Positions 32,150 through 44,593 of a stretch of 64,000 nt of DNA are shown piece by piece (position 1 is the first letter of the stretch; each line of letters starts with the position of its first letter). Origin of the DNA: Maratus speciosus (lineage: Eukaryota; Arthropoda; Arachnida; Araneae; Salticidae); assembly GCA_963932465.1 (NCBI GenBank), contig OZ010800.1:96119307-96183306 (forward strand). Reading direction: 5' to 3'. A program made the translations under genes and the position numbers. A model generated the notes under the pieces. It had not been told where the DNA came from. It was given only the letters and a program-made list of their open reading frames with translations, and made no database searches.

Positions 32150-33489
32150 TAACTTGAAGCTTAAAAGCTTTTATTGCTGCAACAACTGAGCATGTTGCAG
32201 GAAGCTTCTTCTCTTCATATTGTCTTCAAGATTAACCCGTTGATAGTAAATAAAATCATATCAAAATGATTAAAGTGTCTTAGAAGAATTTAGTTAATGT
32301 GTGTCTGTAAACATTGAGTGCAAATGGAATAAATTATAGATCTCCCCTCCATTTTTTAACCATTTGGAAAAATGGTTATTGTTCTCGTCAGGACGGGAAA
32401 TCAAAAGCATATCTGAAGGTTTTTATTGGTTTAATCCGCATTTTGTTTTCTGATTGGTCTATGCAGTAATATGTATTTCCCTTTACTTTCAACAGAGATC
32501 TGTTGCCACTATGACAAAAAAGTAATAAAAACTACAAAAAAAATTAATAACTCAGAAACAAATTGAGATACAGCTTTCAAACAAATTGCATTTAAAAGTA
32601 CATTTTTTTTCTCAATACGACGGTGTAAAAAGTAATATTGTGGGATGCTTAGAAGTTTAAGAATGAAATTTCATTTAAAATGGGTTCCAGATTTCCAAGA
32701 AATCTGACGATGGAAAAGCCTTTTCACGAACAGCCAATGAAATGATACATAATATATAATACATATGTTACATATAATATGTACATATAATACAATGATA
32801 ATACATAAGTTTCAGGTGGATAATATGTACAAGTCGCAGGCGATTTCCGTCGCTTGCAATTTTTATGTGTAATAACACTATTAATGTTTAATTCATGGCT
32901 TATGTAATGTATGATCAACTCCGTGCTATTTTTTGTGTCTTAAATTTTAGTCTTTGTAAAAATCATTTTTCAAATGGTCGTTGTAATTTGTTAAATTGTA
33001 TTTTTTTTTTGCTTTATATATATGTAGGATTTGAATTTAGGTTGCATCATGCATATTTAACTTAAGACGTACGTGATCAAATTAGCTAACTCACTGGTAT
33101 TATTGCCTATGATTTGAACACATGAGATATCAAAACGAAATTCATAGATCACGAGAACAAGGACTTTAGACTTTGAAAATCAGAAAAGAGTCAATCTCTT
33201 ATTTTTCCATCTTTCATAAAGCATTAGCATGGAAGTTGCCAATAAAGCAATTGGCTCTATTAGGCTTAATGAGAATGTTCTAGAGATATTGTGTATAGTG
33301 TTAATTACTATTTAAATTACCAAGTTCCTTGCATTTTTGTATTGTCATATTAATGACAGATATTAATATTATTATTTATTTAAATGCTTTCTAGTTTCAA
33401 AACTTCTATAATCCGTAGTCACGATGAATCTGAATTAAAGAAGTTATACTGTATATATTTAAGTAACAGTGTTAATACATGCATTTGAA
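32150..33489. other. Probable intron of GSKIP, AT-rich
   Basis: No open frame of note. It contains a small hairpin-prone tract of ATACATAATATATAATACAT type (32745-32815) and the palindromic GTCGCAGGCG/CGTCGCTTGC. It ends in the GSKIP acceptor. Confidence 0.45.
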
Positions 33490-33542
33490 AGTTTTTGTTT
33501 GATCTTAGTTTAAGCAATTAAATTTACACTCCATATTTATAG
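33490..33542 (+). other. 3' splice site region before the GSKIP coding exon
   Basis: ACTCCATATTTATAG|ATTCC ends at 33542. An in-frame TAG lies across the AG, so the reading frame cannot extend upstream in genomic sequence. The coding exon therefore starts at or after 33543, and the ATG at 33552 is the first start. Confidence 0.55.
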
Positions 33543-33551
33543 ATTCCAAAA

Positions 33552-33905
33552 ATGTCTGATTCTGAGGATGGTCAAGTCATTGACTGGCATGATGAAGCTG
33601 AAGCTGTGATTCGTGATGTTGGTTTTGCAGTAAAGTCTATTTCTATATCATCCAATCTACCTTCGTCACAAACAGAGGTTTATTTTAATATAGAAACCAG
33701 AGAAGGGAAGAAAATATGCGTAGAATTATCTAGTTATGGCTTCAAAGTGGTAGCAGATAATTTTGACACTGTTATTGAAGAGTTTCAAGATAAGACATAT
33801 TATGAAACACCTTATGCTTTGTTAGATAAATACAGCAATCAGTTCAGGGAATGCTTTGCAGCGGCTTTAGAAAAAAAATTAAGTTGTCTATCTGATTTGT
33901 CATAG
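33552..33905 (+). CDS. GSKIP: GSK3-beta interaction protein (GSKIP) homologue
   Basis: Complete 117-residue protein in one exon. The family member in humans (139 residues) binds and restrains GSK3-beta and acts as a cytosolic anchor for PKA-RII. Seen here: an acidic N-terminus (MSDSEDG), then EAEAVIRDVGFAV (residues 15-27), which aligns with the human PKA-RII helix EAEAVVNDVLFAV. Next comes a beta-rich middle, YFNIETREGKKICVELSSYG (55-74), then KVVADNFD, and the C-terminal helix region YYETPYALLDKYSNQFRECF through AAALEKKLSCL. This last part corresponds to the GSK3-interacting segment (human [20 protein letters not shown] ... LLQRLEAL). The start has A at -3 and an upstream in-frame stop. It is shorter than human GSKIP at the N-terminus. 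Gly24 stands where the human RII-binding helix has Leu45, so PKA anchoring may be weak or absent. No neighbouring gene is in sight. Transposon remnants lie in the 3' flank. Confidence 0.93.
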   Translation: MSDSEDGQVIDWHDEAEAVIRDVGFAVKSISISSNLPSSQTEVYFNIETREGKKICVELSSYGFKVVADNFDTVIEEFQDKTYYETPYALLDKYSNQFRECFAAALEKKLSCLSDLS

Positions 33906-34058
33906 ATATGCAACTTAAGTGTAACAGATCACATCAGATGTTTTGTGTATGTATTGCTGTTTTAGTGATTTAGTTGTGTTTATTGCACTTTCGTGTGATT
34001 CTTCATATATTCAAACATATAAATAGCAGTCGCATGATTGAATTTTGTTACGAGATTA

Positions 34059-34370
34059 GGGCTGTGATTACGGTGCCTCGCTTGACCGTATCTTGCGCTC
34101 GATCGTAGGATAGGCGTTCCTGCGATCAGTCGTAACTTGGTATTACGGTGCCTCGGCGCAAGTCCTCGTGCTTCAGCGTAAGTCCTCCTGCAGTCAGCCA
34201 ATCACAGGCCGCAGTTACATTTGTTGTGGTTGCGCGCGCATCCACTTCTGTCTTAACTTACGGCTGCTTCCAAGCTGTCGTAAGATCACGAGGCATCGTA
34301 ATGCCGTTTACGTTTTGTTTATATCGTAAGTCTCTAAGTTGATCTTAAGTGAGGCACCATAATCCCAGCC
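34059..34370. mobile_element. GC-rich inverted-repeat element in the GSKIP 3' region
   Basis: The left border GGGCTGTGATTACGGTGCCT pairs with the right border AGGCACCATAATCCCAGCC. TA lies outside both (34057-34058, 34371-34372). The interior repeats CGTAAGTCCTC and GATCAGTCGTAA-like words and is much richer in CG than the surroundings. It is non-coding: the short frames on both strands arise from the GC content. Confidence 0.6.
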
Positions 34371-34693
34371 TAGTACTTTCAAATTGTAATTCTGAGATAA
34401 AAGTGGCACAATTTAATTTTTGAGATAGCTAATATTTATTTATTATGAAGGAAGGAAAAATCTATTTATTGAATTATTCTTTTTCATTCTTATTTGTTTT
34501 GTTAGACTCATTTTATATGCAATTTTGCTATGCTTTTTTATTCACTGATCACTGTATAACCAAATTAAATTCAAAGAAATGTACTTTGTAATTGTTGGTG
34601 CATAACAGCACTATTTAAATTAAGGGGATGAGAAAGGTTTGAAATGGCAAAAATTGATTGAAGTTTGATCATTGATCAGAAATCCTGCAATTA

Positions 34694-34869
34694 CCATAAT
34701 TTTCGATGTGTAAGCCACAGTTAAGTTAAATCTGTTTCAAACTGGAATTGTTATTGAAAAAATGAAGTCAGATATATACCAAGCAGAAGTACATATCATT
34801 TTATTTTAAAAAAAATTCTGGTAGGAAACAGAGTTATATGAGCCATGGCTTATATGCTGGTAATTACGG
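34694..34869. mobile_element. CCATAATTTTCG MITE with TA target
   Basis: The left end CCATAATTTTCGATGTGTAA and the right inverse GCTTATATGCTGGTAATTAC(GG) are flanked by TA (34692-34693, 34870-34871). Ends are related to the MITE at 7852-7981. 176 bp, non-coding. Confidence 0.6.
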
Positions 34870-34949
34870 TAGTTTATACTACTCCTTTTTTTATTTATGT
34901 TTTATAAAAATAAAAAATATTTGTTAAATTGTAAAAAACAATAATAAAA

Positions 34950-37900
34950 GTTTTGTATGACAAAATTAATCTTGCTAAGCTAGTTTTGCCACAATTTTGA
35001 AGTCGAGGCTCCATATTTTTGAGTCGTTATTTTTTCTTTATACTGCTTATTACATTCTCTTCATTATACTTAAAACAACAAAAATAATATTGTGATCTGA
35101 AAACTTAGTGTTTGTACATTCCTCATACTCCCTTAAAAGTATTTTAAAGTAATATTAATTTTTTTCTTAAGTCTTCACTTTCACAAAAAGTCATAAATCC
35201 TCAATTTTTTGCTATTGCTGTTTTTTGATACAATTTTTTGTGTATATACTCCTAGAGGTTCTGTGATTTGTGTCTTAATACTCTACTAATTTTTATGATT
35301 TTATTGTAAAGATTGAAAAAAAGGCAGGGGAGAGAGTGTAGTAACAATAAAAGAATGTTACTTGTATTGAGGGAGACACTGCTTATTTGAATTTTATTCT
35401 GACACCTATTTTACTTGTGTTGACAATAAGCATGTAAATGAAGAATTTTGTGATCTAAATTAAGATTCTTTTAAATATATATTCCATCTTTTCAAAATAT
35501 ATAATTATTAGAATTGAAATTGCAAGGTATTTCATGGCTTTATTCTAAAAATTCAGTTTATTAAGGTAAAAGATATATATCTATAAATAAAGGGATAAAA
35601 TTACATGAAAGATTACTTATTTAAATAGCTTATTTGTAACATTTAAATTATAAAGTAAATGAGAATAACTGCAAAATCTGCCTGTTTTAAATATGATCAG
35701 TAATTTAAAGAACTCTTCTGAAAAATAGGCTGTTAAAAGAAAAAAATAATAATACCCATAATAAAATGCTTATTTACAAAATGGAGTTTGCAAATGTTTT
35801 AGCATATCAAGCATAATTGTCCAGGAACATTGATTTAACTTTATTCAGGATGAGGTATTCTAAAAGTTTGAAAGAAAAGAAGTAAACATGAATTATTAAG
35901 ACACAAAATTATCAGAATTTCTTTTTTGTTAATTTTTAGAGAATGATTATTTTTTTATGCATATTATATATACTTACATTTTATTTTTAAATGTGTATTT
36001 TTAAAACTGAAGTGTTTGTTGTTTTTGTCTCTAGAAGTGCTCATTTTTATTTTTTATGTAAAGATGTGTGCATAAATTTTGATAGAATAGGAAATTTCTA
36101 TTTATATTGCCTTACAGGTGTGTTGAAAATTTTGATAGTACTTATTTATTAAAGAACTAAAATTTAAAATTTATACTTGCTCATTAAAAAAAAAAAAAAA
36201 ATCTATTTATTTAAATTTTCCTCTTCCCTTACATATTTATGCAGCAAATTCTGTCTTGATCTAGAGAATGCGATTGTTTATCATATGAAAAATATGATTT
36301 GTTAATCTTTATTCCATCTTATTATTCATTTAGGATTGTAATTAGCTTTGAATATTAACATTGACTATAAAAAGGAAGATAAAACTTCAAACTTTGCATT
36401 CTTGTTTTTAAAACCTATTGTAATACAACCTTTTTTTTAAAATCACATCATTGCATTTGCATACAGAAGATTTAAAGTGAGACCTAGACAATGCACTCAT
36501 TCCGTGAAAGCTCATTCTTTAATCCTCATTCCATCTCATTATTGATTTTAATTTCAGAATTTTGTTATTCTTTGACTTGTCCAATTATATCCGCCCTTTT
36601 TAAAATATATATGGAATGAACTATTTGTGATATTATAATATTTGTATGCAATTGTTTTTTGTTTAAAGTTTTGGACATTTATATAGACAGATAATAACTT
36701 AGGGAAACAATATACTGTATTTGTAGAATTTCTTGTGAATTGGTGCAAAAAGACTAAACTGAATGTTCATTAAATACTTAGTATGTTGTCAATATGTAGA
36801 TAATTTTCTAAATCCACATTCTCCCCTTGTAAATTTATATATGGTATTGTAGGCATTCTTCCTACACTGGTGATTGTGCATAGTGATTATTTATCCTAAT
36901 TTCAGATTTGCGTGGTGTATTTCCTGATTTCAGGATTTATGAAAACTCTTTCATTGACTTTCAAAAGAAAAGTATTGTTTCATGGAAATTTAGGTGTTTT
37001 TGATATTTTCAAGAGTTCTAGTGCATTTTATTAGAATTTTGACGTATCAACAGCTGCTATGTGTTTCATATAATTTCAGAATTTTTAATGTAAGATTTAT
37101 TCTAAAAGTGAACCAGTGTTGTATTGTATTTTTTAGTAACATAAAAAAAAAATAAAATAAATGAACTTTCTTTTTTAATGTGAGTACAATTTTTAGTAAT
37201 TTGTTTCATTATTTTAAGCTGTCACGTCACTTACTTTAAGTCCTTGTGATGAATTTTGTATGAAATATATTTTGTGCATTTATTTTAAATCAGTTTGTGG
37301 AATAATTATACATAGCGATTGTGATAAAAAGCTAGCTAAAAATTAAATAATATGGTTAAAAAATAAAACTTTTATGTTACTGAGCCAGTCACAGGTAAGG
37401 AAGGATGCAAGATGCACCTGAGGCCCATGCTTAAAAAGCTATCCAATAAGATTAAGTTTTTTGCATCTAAGGTATTTTTATAGGCTTAGTACCATGTACA
37501 TTGAACAGCTCAGTTATGCGAAAATAAGCAATTTTTAACAAGATTCCTTCATTGAAATTTTTTGAGCAAGTAAACCACTGTCATAGCCTTGTATTGTAAA
37601 CTTGAAATTTGATTCTGAATTTCTACAATTAGTAATTAAAGAATGTGTCCTCAGATGAAATAAAATAAATAGTAAAATAAAAATCTCTGTAAGAGTTGGA
37701 AGATTTTATTTATAGCTTTAATAGGTATACCCTTTTGGAGATTATTGAATTTTATGGACTTGGTGCTAGTTTTTAAATTTTGGTGCTGTTTTTACGAACA
37801 GAAAAACCACCTAGCAAGTTTTAACCATTCATATAATTTATTTTGAATAATCAAATGTATATCTAATAATAAAGTGAAAGTTTCAAGAATTACAAAGTGG

Positions 37901-38397
37901 GATATTAATTGAAAAGCCTTGAAAACTACAGTCAACTCTAATCTGCAGTACATATTCAGATATAAAAGATAAAATTTATAGTTAAGATTTTGAAGAAATT
38001 CAGTACATGTACATGTACCTTTTTTTTTTTTTATGTAACTGTTTTTTTTTTTTTTCATTCTTTTTAATTGAATCGAATTTTCAATTTCTTTCTTACTTCT
38101 CTCTGAACCATAATTTAAACAATAATTAAGATATTAATTTCTTAAAAAATGCATTAACTTTTTATCTAAACAGTCTTTTATACCCAGACAAGAAATTATA
38201 TTTTTGCATAACTTGCAGCATGAAATATAAATGTGGATTTGTAGATTTAAATATACTGATTATATTTACATTATTTATTTTTATGAAAATCATAAGCTTT
38301 TTAATACTTTCCAACATAGTTGAAAATTGTTAATGTATTCAGTTTGTCTGTCTGCTATCTGTCCATGTTCTAACTCGCATAAACATGCGAAAGTGGA
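34950..38397. other. AT-rich sequence, no gene seen
   Basis: About 3.4 kb. A loose direct repeat, CATTCCATCT.ATTATT.ATTT, occurs near 36310 and 36526. Homopolymers lie at 36187 and 38019. No protein-like frame with splice context. Confidence 0.55.
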
Positions 38398-38940
38398 GCT
38401 GCACTACATGATGCTAATTACAGAATAGCTTGAGCATAGCATTCATTGACTGTTCATTTACAGGGACACACAAAATAATTCGGTTATAGTATTTCTCATG
38501 AACAATAATTGCTGCAAGTGTATTTTCTGTTATGGTACAAGTTTTTAAATATAACTAATTTTTTGCATGCTACTTTTTGTGTTTAATTTCTGTCGATCTT
38601 ATACAGGGGTCCACAAAAGATATTGAGTACAATTCTATTTATTGAGGAAAATACTTGAAGGGAAATTTTCAATTCTACTATGCATTTCTTAACAGAACTA
38701 AATTTTGGCATATGGAATATATATACAAATCTATTGGATATGTACAGGGCTACACAAAAGAGGATATTTCCTGGAGTATTGATATTAATTGTGTGTCCAA
38801 ATGTGTTATGTGTTTTCCAAATTATTTACATAAACATCATTTTTCTCCTTGTTAAACAGTGAAGTTTTGTTACTGTATTCTAAATGTGTTGGATAGTTTC
38901 ATAACCTATGCTTGATGCATGATTTTTGGTTCTTGTTTAA
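38398..38940 (+). repeat. Inverted segmental repeat, left (empty) copy
   Basis: Inverted homologue of 43566-46484. Matching landmarks, read on this strand, are TGATGCTAATTACAGAATAG, TTTACAGGGACACACAAAAT, TAACTAATTTTTTGCAT, TTAATTTCTGTCGATC, GTACAGGGCTACACAAAAG and CATAACCTATGCTTGA. Here the sequence is continuous, while the right copy is broken by three transposons. Inside, the word ACAGGG.(C/T).CACAAAA returns at 38460, 38603 and 38743, a period of about 141 bp. The 543 bp therefore looks like part of a tandem repeat. Confidence 0.8.
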
Positions 38941-39947
38941 TATTGAAGAGAGATTTTATTGCAAAACTTATTTGAATCATCTTTCCATTTTAAATGTAGT
39001 CATTCACACATTAATGTAACTCATATTGTATCTGCGAAAGAAAAAAAAAATAACAAACAATGGCTGCATAACCTTTGGCATCGAACTTTGTAGATTAAAA
39101 GGAGTTCGCTGTATTTTCTTTTCACTTTTCCATATGAAATTTTTCATTTCAGCCAAATTGACATGTGAGACTTTAAAAAATATATTATGAAATTTTGAAC
39201 TATCATGAAATCTTTTTAAAAGCCACAAAAAGCGCTTTAAGCTGAACATGCTCTTCCTAAGCTACAATTCACAAATGCTGCTCAATTTTCTCAAACTTTG
39301 TATCATTTTAAGGATTTTGTAGCATAGAATATGTGATACTAGAAAAAAAATGTGATCAAAAGATTAAGAAAGGGGAGGAAAAAATCAAAACTAAAAGGTG
39401 AATGCAGCTTGCTATTTTTGTATAGTATATTAGTGAAAATTGTGCCAAAAAAAATGTTGTATAGAATTTATTAACCTTTTTTTGATCTGCTAATATTATT
39501 GCATTCCGTAGATGATTTTTTTAAATCTTTTATTTTCGTAATTCTAACATTTAATGCTGTGAAGTTACTGTTTTATTTGCTCTGCATAGAGCTACAATAT
39601 TTGTAAATTTGAAGGAATGCAGAAATGTTTAAGACGTAAGAGAGTTATATACATACAAAAATGTGAGTGAAAGATAAGCCACATTATTTTGAACTGAAAT
39701 GTACATATATATAAGCTTCAGTTTGATTCAAGGCATCTTACATACTAAATTTAAAACTGTTTGTTTCCACTTTCAAACTTATTGCCAAATTTACATTTTC
39801 ATGCAGTTACAAATCAGGAATAAACCAGTAATTTTTCACTCCTTTTAATTATTGAAAAAAAATTTCAAACTTATTTACATAGCTGTTTATTATAGAATCT
39901 AATTTCTACAATATATACAAAATCAATAGTTTAACAGATTTTCTTGA
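38941..39947. other. AT-rich sequence, no gene seen
   Basis: No supported feature. A minus-strand frame at 39004-39249 has no domain and no splice context. Confidence 0.5.
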
Positions 39948-39951
39948 TTAA

Positions 39952-40098
39952 GTCCTTGACATCCTGACTGCTTTTTTCAAGTATACGGGCACATATACCA
40001 GTGTTTAGTGTGAATTTGTATTTTAATATTCCACATGTCCGGTAGTCGTCTACGATAAAATCAGGATGTATGCATCATATGTCCTGGATGTCAAGGGG
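39952..40098. mobile_element. piggyBac-like MITE with perfect TTAA duplication
   Basis: The left end GTCCTTGACATCCTGAC pairs with the right end GTCCTGGATGTCAAGGGG. TTAA flanks both sides exactly (39948-39951, 40099-40102). 147 bp, non-coding. Confidence 0.7.
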
Positions 40099-40102
40099 TT
40101 AA

Positions 40103-42660
40103 GACATTCAATCTTAAATATCAGCTTTAAAAAAAAAAAAAGCAGCTTACCGTAATTTTTTTAAATAGTGTTATAGTAATAATGCTTAGCAATGTATATC
40201 CACATTAATTCAAAGAATTAGCATCTTTGATGATACTTGAGGATTATTATGCTTGTTATTCTAGTCATTTTGTGGTTATTGTTTCATTCAACCTCTTATT
40301 GCTTGTGTATGAAATTTGCACATAAAAATTGGTTAGTTGCTGAAATACATTTTTCCCATCAAAAGATGTTTAAATGTTTTATTAAAATGAATGTATTGTT
40401 ACATGTATAAATATAATGGTCAATTTCAGAATTTCTAACACAAGCAGTGACATTTTATAATGTAAAAATAGATAAATGTCAAACAAGTTATTGGTGAATT
40501 TTTTTCTAATATAATTTTTAAATATTCATAAAATATGTATTCAGTCTCTAGTGTTATCATTTGCTTAATTGAATTAATAAAGTTTTTTTCTATATACATT
40601 TTGCCCTTTTTTCAATAGACATTTTTAGAGCTGTAACTACAGTAGACTACTGGCTATCTCTCCTAATCTGGCAGAAGAGTAGGCATGAGTTCTATAAATA
40701 TTTACATCCTGCCTCTCTCGTCATGCACACATCATTAAAACACACTGTTTACACCAAAACCCACTCCTTTATTCATTTTGTCTGACTCTTAGTGCTGGAT
40801 GGTCCTTATAAATGTTTGTTATATATTGTATTTAACATTTAAAAAAATATATATATTACAGAAAAAGGAAGTCAAAGAATAAAAATATTGTGCATGCTTT
40901 AATGTAAATTTTGTAATGTCTTAACCTAGTTTCGGGAAACACAAAATTTTGTATCCCGTACAGTATGAATACAATATATACAGTTTTAAAATAAACAAAA
41001 CATTAACATAAAACTTAAGCCTAATTTAAAGAAAGAAAATATGTTTGATTTGTTTTAACTGCTCATTGATAAATGATTGCACAAATGTGAAAGTTAAGCC
41101 CAAGATAAAGAGTCGAGACTTATAACTTTTAGAAACTATGTTTTTCATGCATAGCTGCCAACTGCTAAAATACTTTGACATTAGTAGTTCCATACAGTAA
41201 TCTTTGGCTTATTTTGATTAATTAAAGCTAATATTACTATTTAAAAATATTGGTGATAAAAAATCATAGAAATTGACAGCTATGTTTTCATGTAGTAACT
41301 TGTGTTTTGTATATGAACGTGTAGATAGTAATTCCTCCTTTCATTATGGAGAATTTTTTTTTTAACTAGGATGAATAAATGGGATTCTACTGTATTTCTT
41401 ACTTTATATCACATAAGGGTAGAATAAGAATTGAAAAAAAATTCTTAATGTATAAATGCAATATTCAAGTTTCAAACATCAGTACATTATCAATTCAGCT
41501 TTCAGATATCTGCCTCTTCAAATTATCCAAATGCAGTGTCTAAGAATATTCAGTTAACTCAAGCTTGCCAATGGAGAAATCTGAAAAGTCAGATTTCATT
41601 GGTTGTGTAATGGATGAAAAATGCATACGGCCACTATAAAAAAATGTATCTGCAATAAACTTGACAGCATAGAGGACAAAGCATTACTATTAAGAAGAGT
41701 AAAGGATTCAATTTACGCATGAGTTTTTCACTTTTCCTCCTCAAAATAAAAGGTCAAATTATATGCATCCATATGGTATATTGCTCGAAAATAAGCATTT
41801 TGTATTTGCTGCTTAATGGACCTGCCCTTTGAATATTTTTTTTATTTCAGTGTTTCACAATGCCTTTTTCATATTAAATGGTTTTATGAAGGAAAAAGAT
41901 TTAATCAAGGAGAAATTCTTGTGGTAAAATTTGAATACATTTAAAACTACTTCGACAGTTTTAATCTTTTTTTTTTTTTTTTTTTTTTCCATATATTTTC
42001 ATACAAGTGTTTTTTTTTTATAATGCTACAGACCAGATTTCCTAAAAGTTAATCAATTTAAGCAAAATGAAATAAATTTATAACACTAATTTTTTTCTTC
42101 ACTTTGTAAAAAAAAAAAAAAAAAAAATGTTTTACTAAAATAAGTCATGTTGTAATGAAACATGACAATTGCATCAAAATAAGATGAGCATGAACAATAA
42201 AAATATTTAATTGAATATTTTTTTTCCCATAAAATAATTTAAATACTAAACCCATTGACAGATTTGAACAAAAATGAGTACAGCTCTTGCAACAGTGACC
42301 TATAACACATTCACCAAATGGAAGCTAAATCAAAAGCATAGTTTGGGTGAAATCATGTTCACACATGCATACCGACAATTTAAAAAAACTAATGAAAATG
42401 AACTCTGGGAACCAGAAAACAACAAAAAATCAATTTACATACAGAATCATTAAAAAAATAGAGAAAACTGATTCAGAGAAATTCAAAATATACAAATATT
42501 TCCATCATCAGATTTTTATTATAATTACAATACTTTCCTCACACTATAAGTGTATGGAAAGTAGAAATATAGTAAAAATGACTTATTTATTTAACAATTT
42601 TATTTCTTAAAAAATATTTATATTACTGAAAATCCAATCTCTAATATTATGAAATGCACA
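40103..42660. other. AT-rich sequence, no gene seen
   Basis: T runs near 41968 and 42009 and an A run at 42110. A plus-strand frame at 42347-42610 is lysine/isoleucine-rich without motifs, typical of AT-rich background. Confidence 0.55.
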
Positions 42661-42664
42661 TTAA

Positions 42665-42738
42665 CCACTTCACCGGCAGCAGGTATTAGGGAACAGTGTT
42701 TTTGCCCCCGACTTATCTCAGGGCAAACGTTGAAGTGG
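42665..42738. mobile_element. Tiny piggyBac-like MITE (74 bp)
   Basis: Ends CCACTTCA and TGAAGTGG lie between perfect TTAA copies (42661-42664, 42739-42742). The centre is GC-richer, with TTTTTGCCCCCGACTTATCT. Confidence 0.65.
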
Positions 42739-42742
42739 TTAA

Positions 42743-43565
42743 GGATTGTCCAAAATAATGGTGAGTCAAATTACAAATATACGATGAAGTTTTAACATTT
42801 TGATCAAACTGTGAAAACGGAATTTAAAGATTGCAACTCTGATAAATTTAAAGAGAAATGGGTGCAATAAAAAGCCTTTTTCAAATATTTATAATTAACA
42901 GATCCCTACATCACTTTGCCAGAATAGGGATGCCTAAATATATTTTATCAAAAAATTGATATTTTCATCATTTTTCACAAAGTGAATGTTAGTCTCCTTA
43001 ACTTTTGAACCCCGATGTGTCAAAATGGGACTGTGTTTGTATTTCAAAACTACTCTTCCTAGAATATGGAAAGTTGCATAATAAAACTAACACCAATTAT
43101 TCACATGGATCTGAGAATGCCATAATCTTTCAAAATTTAATTTAAATTAGTTTCCAAGATATATATAGATATTTAATGACATTTCTGTAATGGTGGTAAC
43201 TAAATTTCTCTATTTTTGTATAAAATAAATGAGAGAAAAGGGGAAATAGGAATTATTAATTTTTATTGGCATTATTTTCTCATTATAATTGAACAGATTT
43301 TTTTTTTATTTGAATAGATGAACATTTTTGAAAAAAGAAATTATATTTTTCAAGAAAATTCAAAGAATTAAAAACATGTTTTCACATATTCAAGTTTAAT
43401 AAATTTTTATTCTAAAGAAAAATAATAGGCATCTATAAACCATGATATTGTAGGGGTTTTTGTTGTTGTTGTTGTTGTTGTTTTTTACATCAAACAAAGG
43501 AGGAAAGTTCTTTGCATGCAACTAGACAATTTTATTCCCTATTCTCAAGAATTAAATTTAAAGTA
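42743..43565. other. AT-rich sequence, no gene seen
   Basis: Contains a (TTG)n microsatellite at about 43460-43482. No gene recognised. Confidence 0.55.
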
Positions 43566-43605
43566 AAACAAGAACAAAAATCATGTTTCAAGCATAGGTT
43601 ATGAA

Positions 43606-44207
43606 CAGTGACCCAGAGCCGAACAATTTTTGATGCTCCAGCTCCGCTCCAAGATAAAATACCGTGGCCCCAGCTCAGCTCCGACTTCGCACTTCTGAGT
43701 TGCAGATTTTAATTTACACATTTAATTTTTTGCTCACAGATTCTTTCTTCCTTTACCTTCATTAAAGATCTGACAAAATACATTTTTCTTCTCATCAAAC
43801 TTGAAATGCTTGTTCAGAAAATATGACATCCTTTTGCTTTTAAAATAGAAAGTTTGGTGGAATTTTAAACACAAAAATCTTAAATTTCTTCTACACTTTT
43901 CAAACAACCAAAATTGTACAACTACACACGTAGACAACAGGCGGCCATATTTTTCAAATAGTGTTGTCACCTAGCTAAAGTAGAAGTAAAGTAGTGTTAC
44001 CATGTTTTCAGAAGTTTTCCCTCTAATTAAAAAAAAAAAAAAAAATCCTAAAAAATGATATAATTAAAATACTGAATAATGATGTAATTAAAATATTTTA
44101 AGCATGGAAATTTAAAAGACTGAAAAAAAAAAAGATTTAAAAGAATATTAAAAACTAAAGGATCCCTGGAGCAGGGGAAAATTTAGAGCTCCGGCTCTGG
44201 GTCTCTG
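43606..44207. mobile_element. hAT-type non-autonomous element, 8 bp duplication, empty site known
   Basis: Ends CAGTGACCCAGAGCCG and CGGCTCTGGGTCTCTG are inverse. GTTATGAA flanks both sides (43598-43605, 44208-44215). The left duplicate copy carries the single uninterrupted TTCATAAC at about 38899, its reverse complement, which is the pre-insertion site. Subterminal repeats of GCTCCAGCTCCGCTCC and GAGCTCCGGCTC. 602 bp, non-coding. Confidence 0.88.
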
Positions 44208-44447
44208 GTTATGAAACACTTTCCAACACATTCCGAGTGCTGTAACAAAACTTCGCTGTTTAACCCGTAATCGGAGCTACGCGGTCAGTGAGTCACCCTT
44301 TAATCTATTATCGTAAATATCGTGTAACCTCTGTACTTTAAGGGCAGATGGCTGTCAGTACCTTCAAATGACCTTGAATGCTGTTCATGATCATGTGCAC
44401 AACACTGTTGGATCATTCCCCCCCCCCCCCCCCCCGTTATAGCATGC

Positions 44448-44543
44448 CAAAATTTCAGCGCGGTTGAATGAAGTAGAAAGTGATATTGATGATTGTGAGA
44501 AGAATTTGAGTGTTATAAACGAACGCCATAGTGACTCAAACTG
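44448..44543 (+). pseudogene. piggyBac transposase N-terminal remnant
   Basis: A plus-strand frame gives KISARLNEVESDIDDCEKNL and SVINERHSDSN, then a stop. The acidic character fits the usual acidic N-terminal region of piggyBac-family transposases. The position, just inside the left end of a TTAA-flanked element, supports this. Without that context it would not be recognisable. Confidence 0.4.
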
Positions 44544-44593
44544 AAATATGGATAATGATAACATTTTGAATATACATGAACAAAAAAAATCTT

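Larger units (their letters stand above)
33906..34948 (+). other. Putative GSKIP 3' untranslated region
   Basis: No AATAAA is seen until 34909-34914 and 34943-34948. If one of these is used, the 3' UTR is about 1 kb and contains two inverted-repeat insertions (34059-34370, 34694-34869). A shorter UTR using a variant signal cannot be excluded. Confidence 0.35.

Noticed and set aside
33980..34342. Open frames on both strands downstream of GSKIP
   Set aside because: Both fall in the GC-rich inverted-repeat element 34059-34370. The frames are open because of base composition and show no domain.
42347..42610. 87-codon plus-strand frame
   Set aside because: Lys/Ile/Asn-rich background translation without motif or splice context.
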